NCBI GenBank assembly: GCA_963853835.1
Contig: OY970834.1
Location: forward strand, 38,099,257 to 38,163,256
Source: Calendula officinalis
Taxonomy: Eukaryota; Streptophyta; Magnoliopsida; Asterales; Asteraceae
Length of the DNA stretch: 64,000 bases
Direction: 5' to 3'
Part shown: one piece after another, positions 36,915-48,766 of the stretch
How the letters are laid out: each line of letters opens with the position of its first letter
How positions within the stretch are numbered: position 1 is the stretch's first letter
Translations under genes and position numbers: made by a program
The notes under the pieces: model-generated
The model's input: the letters and a program-made list of their open reading frames with translations, nothing else
What the model was told of the DNA's origin: nothing
Databases searched by the model: none

Positions 36915-39143
36915 TGTTGGAATTAAATATCATAAGTCATTTGTTAAAGTATATTGTTAAAGTATAAGTATTTGTAATATAATACTTATGATATAATTAA
37001 AATAGAAGAAAAGGTGCAACCAAAGGCAAACACCGGCAGTCTATAACTGCCGCCAACCCCACAACTTCCGGAACTGCCATAACTGCCACCGTAACCGCCC
37101 GTAACCGCCACAACCAACGGTCGTGACTGTTGAATCGCACCTGTTCGATTACTATAAATAGAAGTAGATTTCATCAATTGTAATCATTCCGAATGTGAGA
37201 TTCGAGAATCAAAATAGAAAAGTGTAGATGATGAATCAATAATGTAAAAACCTGTGAATGAATAAAATGTTTATGCTTTGATTTAAATCAGTGTGTAAAT
37301 TTCTGTTTAAACGATCCAACAATTGGTATCAGAGCTTTGGTAATTAATCAAAGCATGGTTCATCATCTACCAAAAAGAGAGAGCGTCCGGCGAATTGCAC
37401 CATCAACCACCGCAAACAAGAGTGGATGGTTCAGATTGCAATCAACAAAAGGGAATTCCAGGGTGGCTAATCAACATGGATCTACCACCAAACTGGAACC
37501 GCCGATTAAAGGATAACATACTTGATCGAAGAAGACGACCGGAGCACTCCCCGAACAGCAGCGGACAGAGCCGCAAGTTCGAAATTAGTGCATAATTGAT
37601 GCCCAAAGGCGACAACCAAGGAGATCCATAGGGATCCGCCACCGTCGCAAACACCGCCGTCAAACCGTCGCCGGAAAAGAGATCCGACGATAAACGGCCA
37701 AAGCAGACGAACCGTGAAAGTTCGTAATAAGGGCACAACTAGCGTCGTACAAGAAAAACCATAGATCTATCATCAACCGATGGATTTAGAAAGAACGATC
37801 GGAGCAACCGGCGAAAACATCGCCGCCGATTAAAACAGAAGACGAAGAAATGGCTGAAACTTGAATGAGGAGAGATGACAAAGAAACACACACATATGTG
37901 TGAAAACAAATCATTTTGACCAAATTGAAACCGTGTAAAACCACCGTATTGTGTTTCCCCGTACACGTTTTCTATTTTCCCAAAAGAACCCGTTCATTTT
38001 TCATCTATTTACTTTCCCTATGTTGTGAAATAACCACATATTTTTCCTTGTTTTTAATACACGTTTTATTAAAAATTTAATACTTTTTATTAAAGGAAAT
38101 ATTATTATATTATTAATACGGGTAATTATTAATTACAAATAATAATTAATAAATTATTCTTAAAAGATATTTTATAAAATCTTAAATAAAGTTTTATAAA
38201 ATGGCGGGGAAAGAAAAGATAAGACTTTAATCATGTGATACGATTAAAGTAAAAAAAAACCCGTGTGATGCGGTAATAACCTGTGAAAGGTGCAAATAGT
38301 CATGTGATATGACAAAATAAATGGTTGTGTGACTCAATCAGATCAAAGAAGGTGGTCAATCGGGATGGATGATTGATCAAAGAAGGTGGTCAATCAGGAT
38401 GGACGTTTGATCAAAGAAGATCTCAACAAAGGTGGAGTGAACCGACATCGGTGGAGTGAACCAACATAACAAAAGCATAACGGATGGAGTAAAATGCTTA
38501 ACAAGACATAGGTGGAGTGAACCAACAAAAGCATAGTGGATGGAGTAAAGTGCTTAACAAGACATGGGTGGAGTGAACCAACAAAACCATAGCGGATGGG
38601 GTAAAATGCTTAACAAGACATAGGTGGAGTGAACCAACACCACAAAAGCATACGGATAGAGTAAAATGCCCAAAAAGACAACGGTGGAGTTAACCAACAT
38701 AAAGCTCAAATCAAAGACGCGAACAAATGACTTGATATTTAAGGGGGAGTGTTGGAATTAAATATCATTAGTCATTTGTTAAAGTATAAGTATTTGTAAT
38801 ATAATACTTATGATATAATTAAAATAGAAGAAAAGGTGCAACCAAAGGCAAACACCGGCAGTCTATAACTGCTGCCACCCCCACAACTTCCGGCACTGCC
38901 ATAACTGCCACCGTAACCGCCCGTAACCGCCACAACCAACGGTCGTGACTGTTGAATCGCACCTGTTCGATTACTATAAATAGAAGTAGATTTCATCAAT
39001 TGTAATCATTCCGAATGTGAGATTCGAGAATCAAAATAGAAAAGTGTAGATGATGAATCAATAATGTAAAAACCTGTGAATGAATAAAATGTTTATGCTT
39101 TGATTTAAATCAGTGTGTAAATTTCTGTTTAAACGATCCAACA
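36915..39143 (+). mobile_element. Short non-autonomous LTR retrotransposon nested in the Gypsy LTR
   Basis: Perfect 5-bp duplication GAATC (36910-36914 and 39144-39148). LTRs are 36915-37321 (407 bp) and 38750-39143 (394 bp), TG...CA, with four substitutions and one 13-bp tandem indel between them. Each has a TATAAATAG promoter motif and AATAAA. The primer site TTGGTATCAGAGC starts two bases after LTR 1, and the polypurine tract AAGGGGGAG ends at LTR 2. The 1.43-kb interior has no gag or pol, so it must borrow the machinery of another element (TRIM/LARD-like). LTR similarity suggests a recent insertion. Confidence 0.93.
38455..38705 (+). repeat. Tandem repeats in the nested LTR element
   Basis: About four imperfect units of roughly 57-60 bp, each with GGTGGAGTGAACCAACA, AAAGCATA, GGATGGAGTAAAATGC and TTAACAAGACAT. 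Just upstream, GATCAAAGAAGGTGGTCAATC is also repeated (38341-38415). Confidence 0.85.
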
Positions 39144-40734
39144 GAATCACGGCCAACCACCGGCTTTGCTTCTGAACTCCGCCGTCTGAGTTTTTGGTCG
39201 CCGGCCACCAGGCAGTCGGACACCCATTTGGTGATCCATCCGATTATTAACTCAGACATTGAAGCCCATTTCTGTTATTTTTAGCCCAGTTTATTTCTTG
39301 GTGTAGCCCATCAGTATCACTTTAAATTGAATTAGCCAAATATTCTTTTAAAAGAAAAATCAGATTTTAAGATAAGTATAATAAATTAACTAACTTTATA
39401 AATTTTATTTTATAAACTGTTGACAGTAAATATTGTTTTGAAAAAGTTTATCTATTTGTTCAAATTATGTATTTCGTTACTTATTTAACATTTATTTAAT
39501 GAACTATTAAAAAGATCATTCACTTTAATTATTACTTCTTTAATTAATAATTAATAATTTATAATTTATAATTATTTAAAACTTAATAATTTAAATAATT
39601 ATCTTCGAACAACAACGAATCGTTTATCTCTAATCAAGTGAAAGTATTTTCGTAAAATGTACTCAAACTATACAATAATATTAATATACAAGTCCAACTC
39701 CACCGAGTCACCAACATATCGCTCATGTATAAATTCAAGTTGAGAGAAAACATTTATGCATCATATAGTCTAGGCGTGTCATTTTAGACCGTCACTTATT
39801 AACTATGCATATGCGTTTAGGACGCTAGGAACCTTTGGTTGGAATCCCCAACTTTGTGGATTTACGAATTTGGAAGCTTCGCTAAGGTGAGTTTCACGGC
39901 CCCATTTTTACTGTTTTATAACTACTTTATTTGGGGGAGAAAACATATAACTTCTCAACTATTTTGCGATAAATAATCTTTGTATAATCATTGTTGTGTA
40001 CACGTACCTAACTGTGAAGGACAACGGACCATGCTACGAGTCCACGTTTAACAATAATCATTAACTATTTGTGGTAGCCAATGAATATAGAGATAGTACT
40101 ATCGGGATTGATCCCCCGCTCATGACTAGTCGCGCTAGTCTAACTGAGTTTGAGCTTTATATTCTAACAATTAGATTTATGATTTGATTATAGGCTCCTT
40201 GATTATACCTTAACTTGTATTGCTTCGCGGGCTTGCGAGGGATTATGAATTGCACCTAAAACTATTTTTGTTCCATATTTCAGAACGATACAAATTGTAC
40301 AAGATTGTACGAAACGATTTTAAAAGATTTTGATCATTGGAGTCACAAAACCTGTGAACTCACCAACCTTTGTGTTGACACTTTTTTTTTTCTATATGTT
40401 TTCTCAGGTAACGGAAATTAGTCTTTTACAAGATTCAATTATGGTCGGGATTGTCATGCATTAGTTCAAGAATAAATCTTAAAGACAAGAGTTTTTCAAG
40501 TACAACATGTTGCATTGGTTTTATATTTTAAACAAGTACTTTTGGTTTTGTAAACAACAATGACAATCCATTTTCTATTAATGCGAAGTTTACTATTATT
40601 GATGTGTTATGTTACTAGTTAGTCGCACCTCGTTCTTCCGCAAAATCATTTTGGCGGGGTGTGACAGATTGGTATCAGAGCCATTGGTTATAGTGAATTA
40701 GCGACATCAACAAGGGGCAGTATGCCTTCCCTCG

Positions 40735-40836
40735 AACCTTCCACTTTTTTGTCCACGACGGGACTTGAACCCTTGACCAATAGGTTATGGGCAACACCTT
40801 AAATCCTCTTTAAATACCACTAAGCTACAAGCCTTG
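40735..40836 (-). mobile_element. tRNA-derived SINE-like remnant
   Basis: The minus strand reads TAGCTTAGTGG (A-box like) and GGGTTCAAGTCCCG (B-box like), the RNA polymerase III signals of tRNA-derived SINEs, followed by an A-rich stretch. It lies just inside the Gypsy primer site. Confidence 0.55.
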
Positions 40837-41092
40837 GGTTTAGTTGAAGATGACATAGTAATATATATATATATGACATACACTTCAAGAAAATGAATTC
40901 TCAGATGCATCAAAACGTGAACTTGAAATCTTTCCTGATTTCAAATTTGATTATTCATTAGTTATCCAATAACTGGGATTTCGTGATAAACGGGGCATAA
41001 TGATCAAAATATATAATTTGGAAAGTGTTAAACACGATTCCATAATCCTTGATTTCATAATCGAACACTATACACCAACAAATATGATCATA

Positions 41093-41345
41093 CTCCCTAC
41101 GTCTCACAAAAAAGTTTTTATTTCTCTTTGGCACAAGCTTTTAGGAGATAGTTAGTGGTGGGATCCTTGATAATACTTTTGATTAAAATATAATGTTAGA
41201 TCTTAGAGAGAAAGTGGTTTATTAGTTGAATCATTGGTAATAATTTTATTTTATTAAGTGGGCCCATCAAATTTGATAAATGATAACTTTTTTGTGGGAT
41301 AAAATTTTAAGAATAAATGAGGATTTTTTTGTGAGACGAAAGGAG
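41093..41345. mobile_element. Stowaway-like MITE
   Basis: Inverted ends CTCCCTACGTCTCAC and GTGAGACGAAAGGAG are flanked by TA on both sides (41091-41092 and 41346-41347). 253 bp, non-coding. Confidence 0.82.
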
Positions 41346-41347
41346 TA

Positions 41348-42673
41348 TTAAATACTAATTACTATCAACGAGGAATTGGGCCCGCGCTTCGCGGCAGGTT
41401 GCACTATACGTATCATATGTGGAGGCAACGTGAACCAATGTATCCAAGTTTATCGATCATTTTTTTTACAGCCATCTCAAATAATAGCAGTAGCATCATA
41501 CGAACCAAAAGTAGCATTCAGCTACAATACACATGTTAACATTACATATTAGTGAAAATTCATCAAAATAAATGTAAAGACATCCATATGATTAAACAAA
41601 GATAACCATGTGAGTAAAAAAATTTGTAATCAAAGCATCCCTCTGAACCCACCCATTCACACACTACTAAGAAAAACCTGACTTGTGATCAAAAGAAGCA
41701 TATAAAAAGTAGCTTGATCGCCAAAACAATGAAACGAACAACGATAAAAACATGTTATAGTGAGAGTTAATGAAGACAGAAACTCAGTATGACCAGGATT
41801 AATAACTCTCAACAAAGAATGTAAGTTCAAAAACAGATATCTTTAAACCTATGTTAACAGAAAGTAATCCTATTAGTTGTGATACACCTTAATCGCGACT
41901 ACAGAACACGACATGCAATTTCAAACTTACATGACCGGGAAGCAGCCATTGTTACTTCATCGTTGTGTCTATCATCTCTCATTAGCAGTTATATCATGCC
42001 CGTATAATAAACCAATCTGCCATACGGGTCAAATAAAATAAATTAAGGCTAAAAGTAGCCAAATTTTAAATTACACGCACACAACCTTTGAAATAACTTA
42101 ATCCAGAAATCTATGTTATTATTATAAAAGTATTGTAGTTGCCGACCATCATACAAACTGGAATCGTAACGGTTCATGTTAATAATGCTAACATTGGTTA
42201 GAATTCAAATTAATTTGAAATTTTCTACAAAAGGTTAATCACAAAATCATATCAGAAATCCAACTCCATTAAAACAAATCGGATTAAATATTGATGGTTT
42301 TTTTTTTCAAAGCATCAACGAAAGTTAATCACCAGATCCTCTTATTTCAATGCAGATAAACAAAAATTGAAACTAACCAATTGCTTGCCGCCGGCTTATA
42401 CAATGGTCAAATACAGGTTTAAGACCCGAAAAAGTTACCAATTAATTTTGCAAAATATAAACTTTAGAATTGAGACTGGTTTTGGGGTTGAATTTTGGAA
42501 TAAACTCAATTTGGTCAATATTCATTTACTCTACACCAACACCCAAAAAATAATAGAATATTTATATTGTTATTTATGGAGAAAATATTTATTAAAAATA
42601 GGGTGTTTTTTGTTTTTATTTTTTATATTTTTGTTTTGTAAAGTTTTTGATTTATAATGTATTTTATAAAATC
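41348..42673. other. Intergenic DNA, nothing recognised
   Basis: AT-rich. The 96-codon frame at 42367-42657 is low-complexity and has no recognisable domain. Nothing else is supported. Confidence 0.5.
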
Positions 42674-43002
42674 TTATATAAGCAGCCACATAAGCAACTG
42701 ATGAACCTTGTCTTTAACTGCTCTAATAGGCACAATATCTGAAACATAAAAAAATAAATTATATAGTTGCATTACGAAAGTTTGCCAACTAATTAGTACT
42801 CATTTCATAGCTACGTAAGAGATTAGTATTTATGTCAAATCTTTATGGTTCCAACTAATGGTCTTTTTATGGGCCTTTGGGTTAATACTTTTTTTTGGTC
42901 AATTTCATAACGCAAATTAGAAAGCATAAAATTAATAATACCTGTAGCTTTAAGAAGCAGAACAAAAGCAGGTGTCTTTAATACATATGTAACACCTTTA
43001 TC
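42674..43002 (-). pseudogene. Two-exon gene fragment, unrecognised protein
   Basis: Two minus-strand exons read cleanly: 42942-43002, then 42674-42738 ending in TAA, with a 203-bp GT-AG intron and one frame across it. The peptide begins DKGVTYVLKTPAFVLLLKAT and ends HQLLMWLLI. Flanking acceptor (TTTACAG) and donor look normal. I cannot name the family, and no upstream exon is visible before the repeat element at 43098. It may be the remnant of a gene cut off by insertion, or a captured fragment. Confidence 0.5.
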
Positions 43003-43097
43003 CTGTAAATTCAACCCACATATTGCTAAATTATAGCAAAAATACTCATAAAACATAAATCAAACTAAAATGAAGTATATCATTATTAAATAAGTAC

Positions 43098-44157
43098 AAT
43101 GTTATAAAACTCGGGTTTTTAGGCGACCGATACGATGATCGGGTCAAGGGTCAACTGGTTCGACCAGTTGAATCGGCGGGCAACCCGGATGAATTGAAAA
43201 CATATAAAAAATATTATATAAATTTAGCAATGTAATAAAACCATGGTTTCGAGGCGACCCGATAAGATGATTGGGTCAAGGGTCTACCGCTTCAACCGGT
43301 TGAATTGGCTGGTCAACCCGGATCAACTGAAAGCATATAGAAGAACATTATATAAAATTACTAATGAATTAAAACCCGGTTTTTAGGCGACCCGGTATGA
43401 TGACCGGGTCAAGCGTCAACCGCTTCAACCGGTTGAATTGGCGGGTCAACCCGGATTAGTTGAATACAAATATGTTAAAGTTGGTGATTAAATGAACAAT
43501 TTTTAAGTTTGGATCAAAATTTATTTTATTGACTGTGTGTTATCGATGTAACGAAAACTGCTATGATATAGGTTGATGATGGTGATGAACTTCTCGAGTG
43601 CATCAACATAAGGTTAAGAGATAAAAGGACAATATCGGAAAAATAAGATATGTGGAATCCTTGATGACTTGGTTTGTTTGTTTGTTTGTCTCCATTTTGG
43701 TATGAAAATGATATATCTTTTGTCAAATTAACCACCAATCTAACGTTGCAGATAATGTTTACATCTAGCGTTCACTCATGAGATCAGGAAAAATAAACAA
43801 AAACCTTTATATAAATCTCAATATTTTATCATAATAATAAAGCACTAATCACGTAATATTTGATGGATTTTGGTGGTTATTTTTCCGGCAGAATAATATG
43901 TTAAAATTAAGATACATAAACCAAACTTATGTATCTGATGCATCTGGTTCGAAACATAAACCAAATCGAATTCCATTGCAATCGAAACGGAATTCAAAAT
44001 GAAACCGGGTTGTTTCCGGGCCAACGGGTCACTTGGTTTGACAAAAATCGGTCGGTCTCAATGGGACGTTAATGAGCAAAAACTGGGATACTTTTGACCC
44101 CCTTGCTTACCTGGGTCCCGGTTGAACCAATCGGTCAACCCAGGTTTTAAAACATTG
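43098..44157. mobile_element. Inverted-repeat-ended element with internal tandem array
   Basis: Left end CAATGTTATAAAACTCGGGTT and right end AACCCAGGTTTTAAAACATTG are inverted copies. From 43105 to about 43460 three units of roughly 135-142 bp each contain GTTTTTAGGCGACC, GATGA-CGGGTCAAG, CAACCGGTTGAATTGG and GTCAACCCGGAT. No target duplication is evident and no transposase is present, so the superfamily is unknown. Confidence 0.6.
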
Positions 44158-44614
44158 ACGAAAACCCATCAGCAAGCTTCTTTCAAATTTTTGGCATTTT
44201 TAAAGTTACATAAAATTTATGTTATTCTGATCCTTCAAATCTGAGTAACCACTTCAATAAACCAAACATCCCTTAAAGAAATGAAACTATTATTGGTTTT
44301 TAATCTTCTACATATCCTATAATATTCATAAAACTACATTTTATTTAAATAGAATATGGCAAGAGTCAAGTGATTAGTTAGTAACTAACATATCTTAATT
44401 TTCAATAAACAAAGTATAGATTGAATAACTTTTGTTCTTGAAATCAAAGAGTAACAAAGTAACCATTTACTTTTTTTTCGTAGGCAGGAAACCACGCAAT
44501 CTTAGATCTAGAACTTTGAAATAAAACAAAATCAGATCATTAAGATTTGTTTAATTACATAAATAAATTAGCGAATATATTTTGAAATTGAACTAAAAAG
44601 TTTCAAAAACTCAC
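44158..44614. other. AT-rich DNA, nothing recognised
   Basis: Sequence between the inverted-repeat element and the kinase fragment. No coding exon or element could be supported. Confidence 0.5.
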
Positions 44615-44697
44615 CTATTGTCCAGAAGATTCTTCACCACCGACGAACCATCATGTAGAACTGCTCTGTACACAACACCATACCCTCATTCTCCGAT
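44615..44697 (-). pseudogene. Receptor-like Ser/Thr kinase exon fragment (glycine loop)
   Basis: The minus-strand reading IGE-stop-GYGVVYRAVLHDGSSVVKNLL matches the ATP-binding loop and the start of the VAVK strand of plant receptor-like kinases (family form GEGGYGVVYRG...SVAVKNLL). A stop codon (TGA) takes the place of the loop's second glycine codon, and one residue is missing before the catalytic-lysine strand. A normal donor site (AG|GTGAG) follows. No other kinase exons are nearby, so it is a dead relic or captured exon. Confidence 0.65.
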
Positions 44698-45982
44698 CGC
44701 ATTCTCCGGCGAAATTCCATTTGTAGCAATTTCTGTTTGTGATGATAAAGATGATGAAAAGTATATGAGGAACAATTTGGTGCCCTAGAAAATGAAGACA
44801 TATTTCAGGAACAAATGATAGTTACAAAAGTCACGACGGATGACATCACATATTATTATTCTACGTTCTTCCCTTTTCCTTTGAAAATCGGAGGGCTTAA
44901 CGAAAACCCTCAAAATCTCACTACCTCCAGTCGTCGATCTCTCCATTAAAAAAGAGGTGGACTTTGGAATTGGATGGAAACATACGTGATTCTGCATATA
45001 CAGAAGATCACCATCTTTGATCCTCCGGGTCCTCAATGGTAACAATTAGGTGAATAATGGTGAAGAAATGTATGAAGATGATCAAGAGAATTTGTCGCTG
45101 AACAGTGAAAAAAACCCCATCAAATAATTGAGTGATGAACACTGAAAAACTGGAAAAAAAAACCTAGAAATTACTGAGAAATTGAAGTAAGAAAATATGA
45201 TTGGAATGCGTCACTAAAAGAAGAAAATGATTTGAAGAAGGAAGTAGATGAAAAGCAAAAGAGATTGCGGGAGAAAGGTAGCAGGTGAAGAAGATGTGAT
45301 TGAAAGAAAGGAAGCACGTGAAGAAGATTGCGTAAAGAAAAAATGACAAATCTTTTTCTGTTCATCAACTGTTGATGAACACAGCTATTTCCCCTGGTAA
45401 ATGTTTAATAAGTTAATTACTTTTAAAATACTGTAGTATGAGACTATCCCCATAAAAACCCAATCCAACCCAACTTTTTTATTAAAAAAATAATTTCTCT
45501 TTCTTCCACCTACACAACCCAACCCAACCTAATATTTCACATACATTAATAACCCAACCCAACCCAACTTAAACTACCAATAGAAAAATTACACATTATA
45601 TTTGAAAAAAAAAAAACAATTGATAAATGCAGTGACCCAGGGTCACAGCCCTGGGCCGTTCCACCGGCTTAGGCCACCAAGATTTGAAGCCACCCTTATT
45701 ATTTTATTATTTCTTTTGGTGACCCCGGGCTTCCTTTGGAAGGCGATGGGGGTAGTCTGAAAAAGGTAAGATATTGTTCGTCATTAGCGAGAACAGGAGA
45801 TATCGTTGCCATCTTTAGTGTCAATATTAAGTTGAAAAACATGTTTCAATTTTGCTGGAGATTAATTTTTGAAAGTAATTTTACTCCTTCTTAAAGCATT
45901 TAGGCATTCTAAGTTTATAAGGTCTTAATCTTAAATTTCTACATTGGGAAACATCTTAAACACCGCAAAATAAAAAAATATT
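44698..45982. other. Intergenic DNA
   Basis: Contains an 86-codon minus-strand frame (44785-45045) without recognised features, a purine-rich stretch at 45190-45340, CCAACCC-rich text at 45460-45570, and a short palindrome GTGACCC-A-GGGTCAC at about 45632-45646. None is assignable. Confidence 0.45.
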
Positions 45983-46049
45983 GCTTAGGAGATTCGAACC
46001 CAAGACCTTTTGCGAGTACGGGCTGTGTGTTAACCAATTTATCTACTTG
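45983..46049 (-). mobile_element. tRNA-like / SINE-like remnant
   Basis: The minus strand has TAGATAAATTGGTTAA (A-box like) about 40 bases before GGGTTCGAATCTCC (B-box). A true tRNA fold with a paired acceptor stem is not evident, so a SINE relic or tRNA pseudogene is more likely. Confidence 0.45.
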
Positions 46050-46171
46050 ATATTTTGCTTTATCCCAAAAAAACATCCAACATAACGCATAAACTTAAAA
46101 CGCCAAGTCAACCAGCAGCCACTATCCACATGACCACAACCAGCAGCCACTATCACTACCGTCGTCACCAC

Positions 46172-46886
46172 TAGGGGTGAGCAGAAAAAGAGGGTAATCG
46201 GAATCGGAACCGGAACCGTATCGGAACCGGAGGTTCCGGACCAGGAACCTGCTGGGAGGTTCCGGTTCCTAAAATCATGGAACTACCCTAAGATGTTCCG
46301 GTTCCGGTTCTCAAAATTAAGGAACTTGGAAACGGTGGATAACCTGGAACCGGCAGTTGCACGTTATATATTTTTATTAAAATATATTATATATAATATA
46401 TTATACATAATTAAATTAAATAGATTTATGATTTATCTAAATATAAAATACTAGTCCAAATAAAAATATAAAATTGACCTTACTCGTTATAATTGAGTAA
46501 GAAATTGGGTGAGAGTGAGACATTCATTCGTCGTGAGGTCGTATTTTTATGACTGACTTTCACATGAATCACACATTTACTATATTTTGTCATTCTTATT
46601 CACTTATTTATATTTTTAACAATATTTGTAATCGTTGAACTATATTTAAAAGTGTTAAACGATATTTGTAATCGTTATATTGTGTGATTTTTTTTCTTGT
46701 TTATTCAGTAACTAATGTTAAATTTTTTTGAATTTAGATACAGGGTAACGGAACCTGCCCTGGAACCGGCGGTTCCGGTTCCGAAAATTTAGGAACCTGT
46801 CTTCCAAGTTCCGGTTCCTATATCTCAGGAACCTGCGGTTCCGGTTCTGGTCGGAACCGGCGGGTACCCTGTTATGCTCACCCCTA
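46172..46886. mobile_element. hAT-like non-autonomous element rich in GGAACCGG
   Basis: Terminal inverted repeat TAGGGGTGAGCA / TGCTCACCCCTA with a perfect 8-bp duplication GTCACCAC (46164-46171 and 46887-46894). 715 bp. Both sub-terminal regions are crowded with GGTTCCGG/GGAACCGG words (46198-46350 and 46745-46865); the middle is AT-rich. No transposase. Confidence 0.94.
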
Positions 46887-46894
46887 GTCACCAC

Positions 46895-47149
46895 CCACTA
46901 CTTGATCACCGTCAAATTTAGTCACAGGTTACCCGCCGTCACATTGCGCAGGTAACCTGCTGGTTATTCAAAAAACATAAATAATTTATATTAAAAGGTA
47001 AGATATTTCTACACCTTAATTTTAACTTCATACGGAGTACATCAAATTTTACAACTAAGTGTAAAATCATATTAAATAATAATTATGATTAATAAAATAA
47101 AAACTATGATGTATAAATTATCTAATACGATAAAATGCAATATACTGTA
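46895..47149. other. Short AT-rich interval
   Basis: Nothing recognised between the hAT-like element and the next inverted-repeat element. Confidence 0.5.
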
Positions 47150-48285
47150 ATTCCACTAGTTTGGCCAAATTGCACGTTTGGTCCCCGTGTTTCAATAAGT
47201 GCATATGCGGTACTCATGGTTTGCATTTTGTGCAGTCGTGGTCCCTCCGCCCTAACATCGTTAACTTAAACCCGTTAGTCAGGGGTATTTTGGTCATTTT
47301 GCACATATGGTCCCACTGCATCATCTTCCCCCTGTAACAAAACCCAAATCACTTAAAAACCCTAATTTCAATTTTTCACTCTCACAAATTCAATCTCATG
47401 AGAAGCAGTGCGATGCTACGCTGTCTTCTAGCACCAATCCCCTAGCCAGAATTTGTTTTTGCTGGGATTTTCGGAGTATTTTGATAACACATCGGGTTTG
47501 AATCATTCCGAGCTCCACCACCGTCGCCAGTAGCTTCTGGTCGTCGATCCTCAGTTAATAATGATGAGCTCGTTAATCGGTTGCTTTGATCTCGTTAGCC
47601 ATGGAGCTCGTTAACCATGGAATGTTCAAGAACACAACAGAATCAGATTCGCCTGCTCCGTCGCAAATAGTCGTGCCTCCGGCAGCCGGCGAAATTACTG
47701 CTAGACTACAAGTGGTGTGTTCTTAATTAGAAAAGTGTAATCTTCTTCAAATCTTGTCGTCACCAATCTTGCCGTCACCGATGGTCTTTAATGGCATTTC
47801 TTCTTCCAGCCTCTCTTCTTCGTTATAGATCTGCAATTGGGTTCTTCAATTTTTTTCTTACGAAATTTTGGGTATTCAATTTCTGTTTAAGAGTTTGTCG
47901 CTGGGGGTTTCGAAGTAGGATTTCGAGTTGCGGAGGCCCTGATTCGTAGAACTCTTCCTCTGGTGTATCTCCTCAGAATAACGGCGATGGTGTTGGTTGT
48001 GGTTGGAGGTTTGACAGTGTCGACATTGTAAGTGCGGTGGTCGGAGTGGTGGGAAGAGAATAAAGAATCTGCTTGTCATAATTAATTATGTTCTTACTAG
48101 TTAGCTATTTACTGATATATGACCATAATACCCTCAAGCTAACGGATATTTTTAACGCTATTAGGGCGGAGGGACCATGACTGCACAAAAATGCAAATCA
48201 TGGGTACCGCGCCTGCACTTATTTAAACACAGAGACCAAACGTACAATTTGACCAAATCACAGGGACCATTCTTGCAATTAACTC
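47150..48285. mobile_element. Long-TIR (MULE-like) element, eroded left end
   Basis: About 130-bp inverted ends: the left has TTTGGCCAAATTGCACGTTTGG and GTGGTCCCTCCGCCCTAA. The right has the reverse partners (TTAGGGCGGAGGGACCATGA is split as TTAGGGCGGAGGG; CCAAACGTACAATTTGACC). The outermost left bases are diverged, so no target duplication can be called. The interior has several unrelated short frames (for example around 47615-47730, plus) that could be captured host sequence, but I recognise none. Confidence 0.6.
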
Positions 48286-48766
48286 ATAATTAAATTGAAA
48301 ACTAGGTTGTCATAATCAAAATAAAAGTTTATGTACAACTTCAAAGTTTTCTACTAAATAATTAAATAATTAAGACGGTTTTCAAATCATTGGATTAAAC
48401 CGCCGATTTATTAAAAAAAAAAATTAATGGTATTCTTTATAGTTAGATTTTCACAATTTAATAACCCTCTTTTTTATAATATAAAACAATTTAGAAATCC
48501 AGTCAATTGTTTCCGCGTTTTGATTTAAAAGCATTATTTAGAATACGTGTATTTCTTTTCATGTTAATAGCTTAAAATACTTATATTGGGACTACGAATA
48601 TACAGCTAACAGGGAAAAATGGTTAGGTGTGTAGGGTTGTTTTAGTAATCTTGAAGTTAATCAAAGAATTAAATTTTAACTTAGGCACAAATTTTAATTC
48701 AAAGTAATTGATGGTTTAAATAGATTTGTATTCAACAATATGTTAAGAGAAAAAATAAATTTAGTA
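48286..48766. other. AT-rich DNA, nothing recognised
   Basis: No coding or repeat structure seen between the long-TIR element and the MITE at 48767. Confidence 0.5.

Larger units (their letters stand above)
35514..40666 (+). mobile_element. Gypsy-type LTR, interrupted by a nested element
   Basis: Starts TGTGACAACCCTCGAAA and ends GGCGGGGTGTGACA, immediately followed by TTGGTATCAGAGCC (40669-40682), a Met-tRNA primer site. Near its end it has the phrase GAACTCACCAACC...TTGACACTTTTT that I associate with Gypsy (Tekay/Del-like) LTRs of Asteraceae (memory). Without the nested 2.2-kb insert the LTR is about 2.9 kb. Beyond the primer site only about 60 bp of internal DNA follow, and no second LTR lies in the window, so the element is truncated. 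Confidence 0.72.

Noticed and set aside
37395..37966. Several open frames in the nested LTR element
   Set aside because: Overlapping on both strands without domain signal; not gag or pol.
45983..46049. Functional tRNA gene
   Set aside because: A- and B-box-like words only; no paired acceptor stem found.
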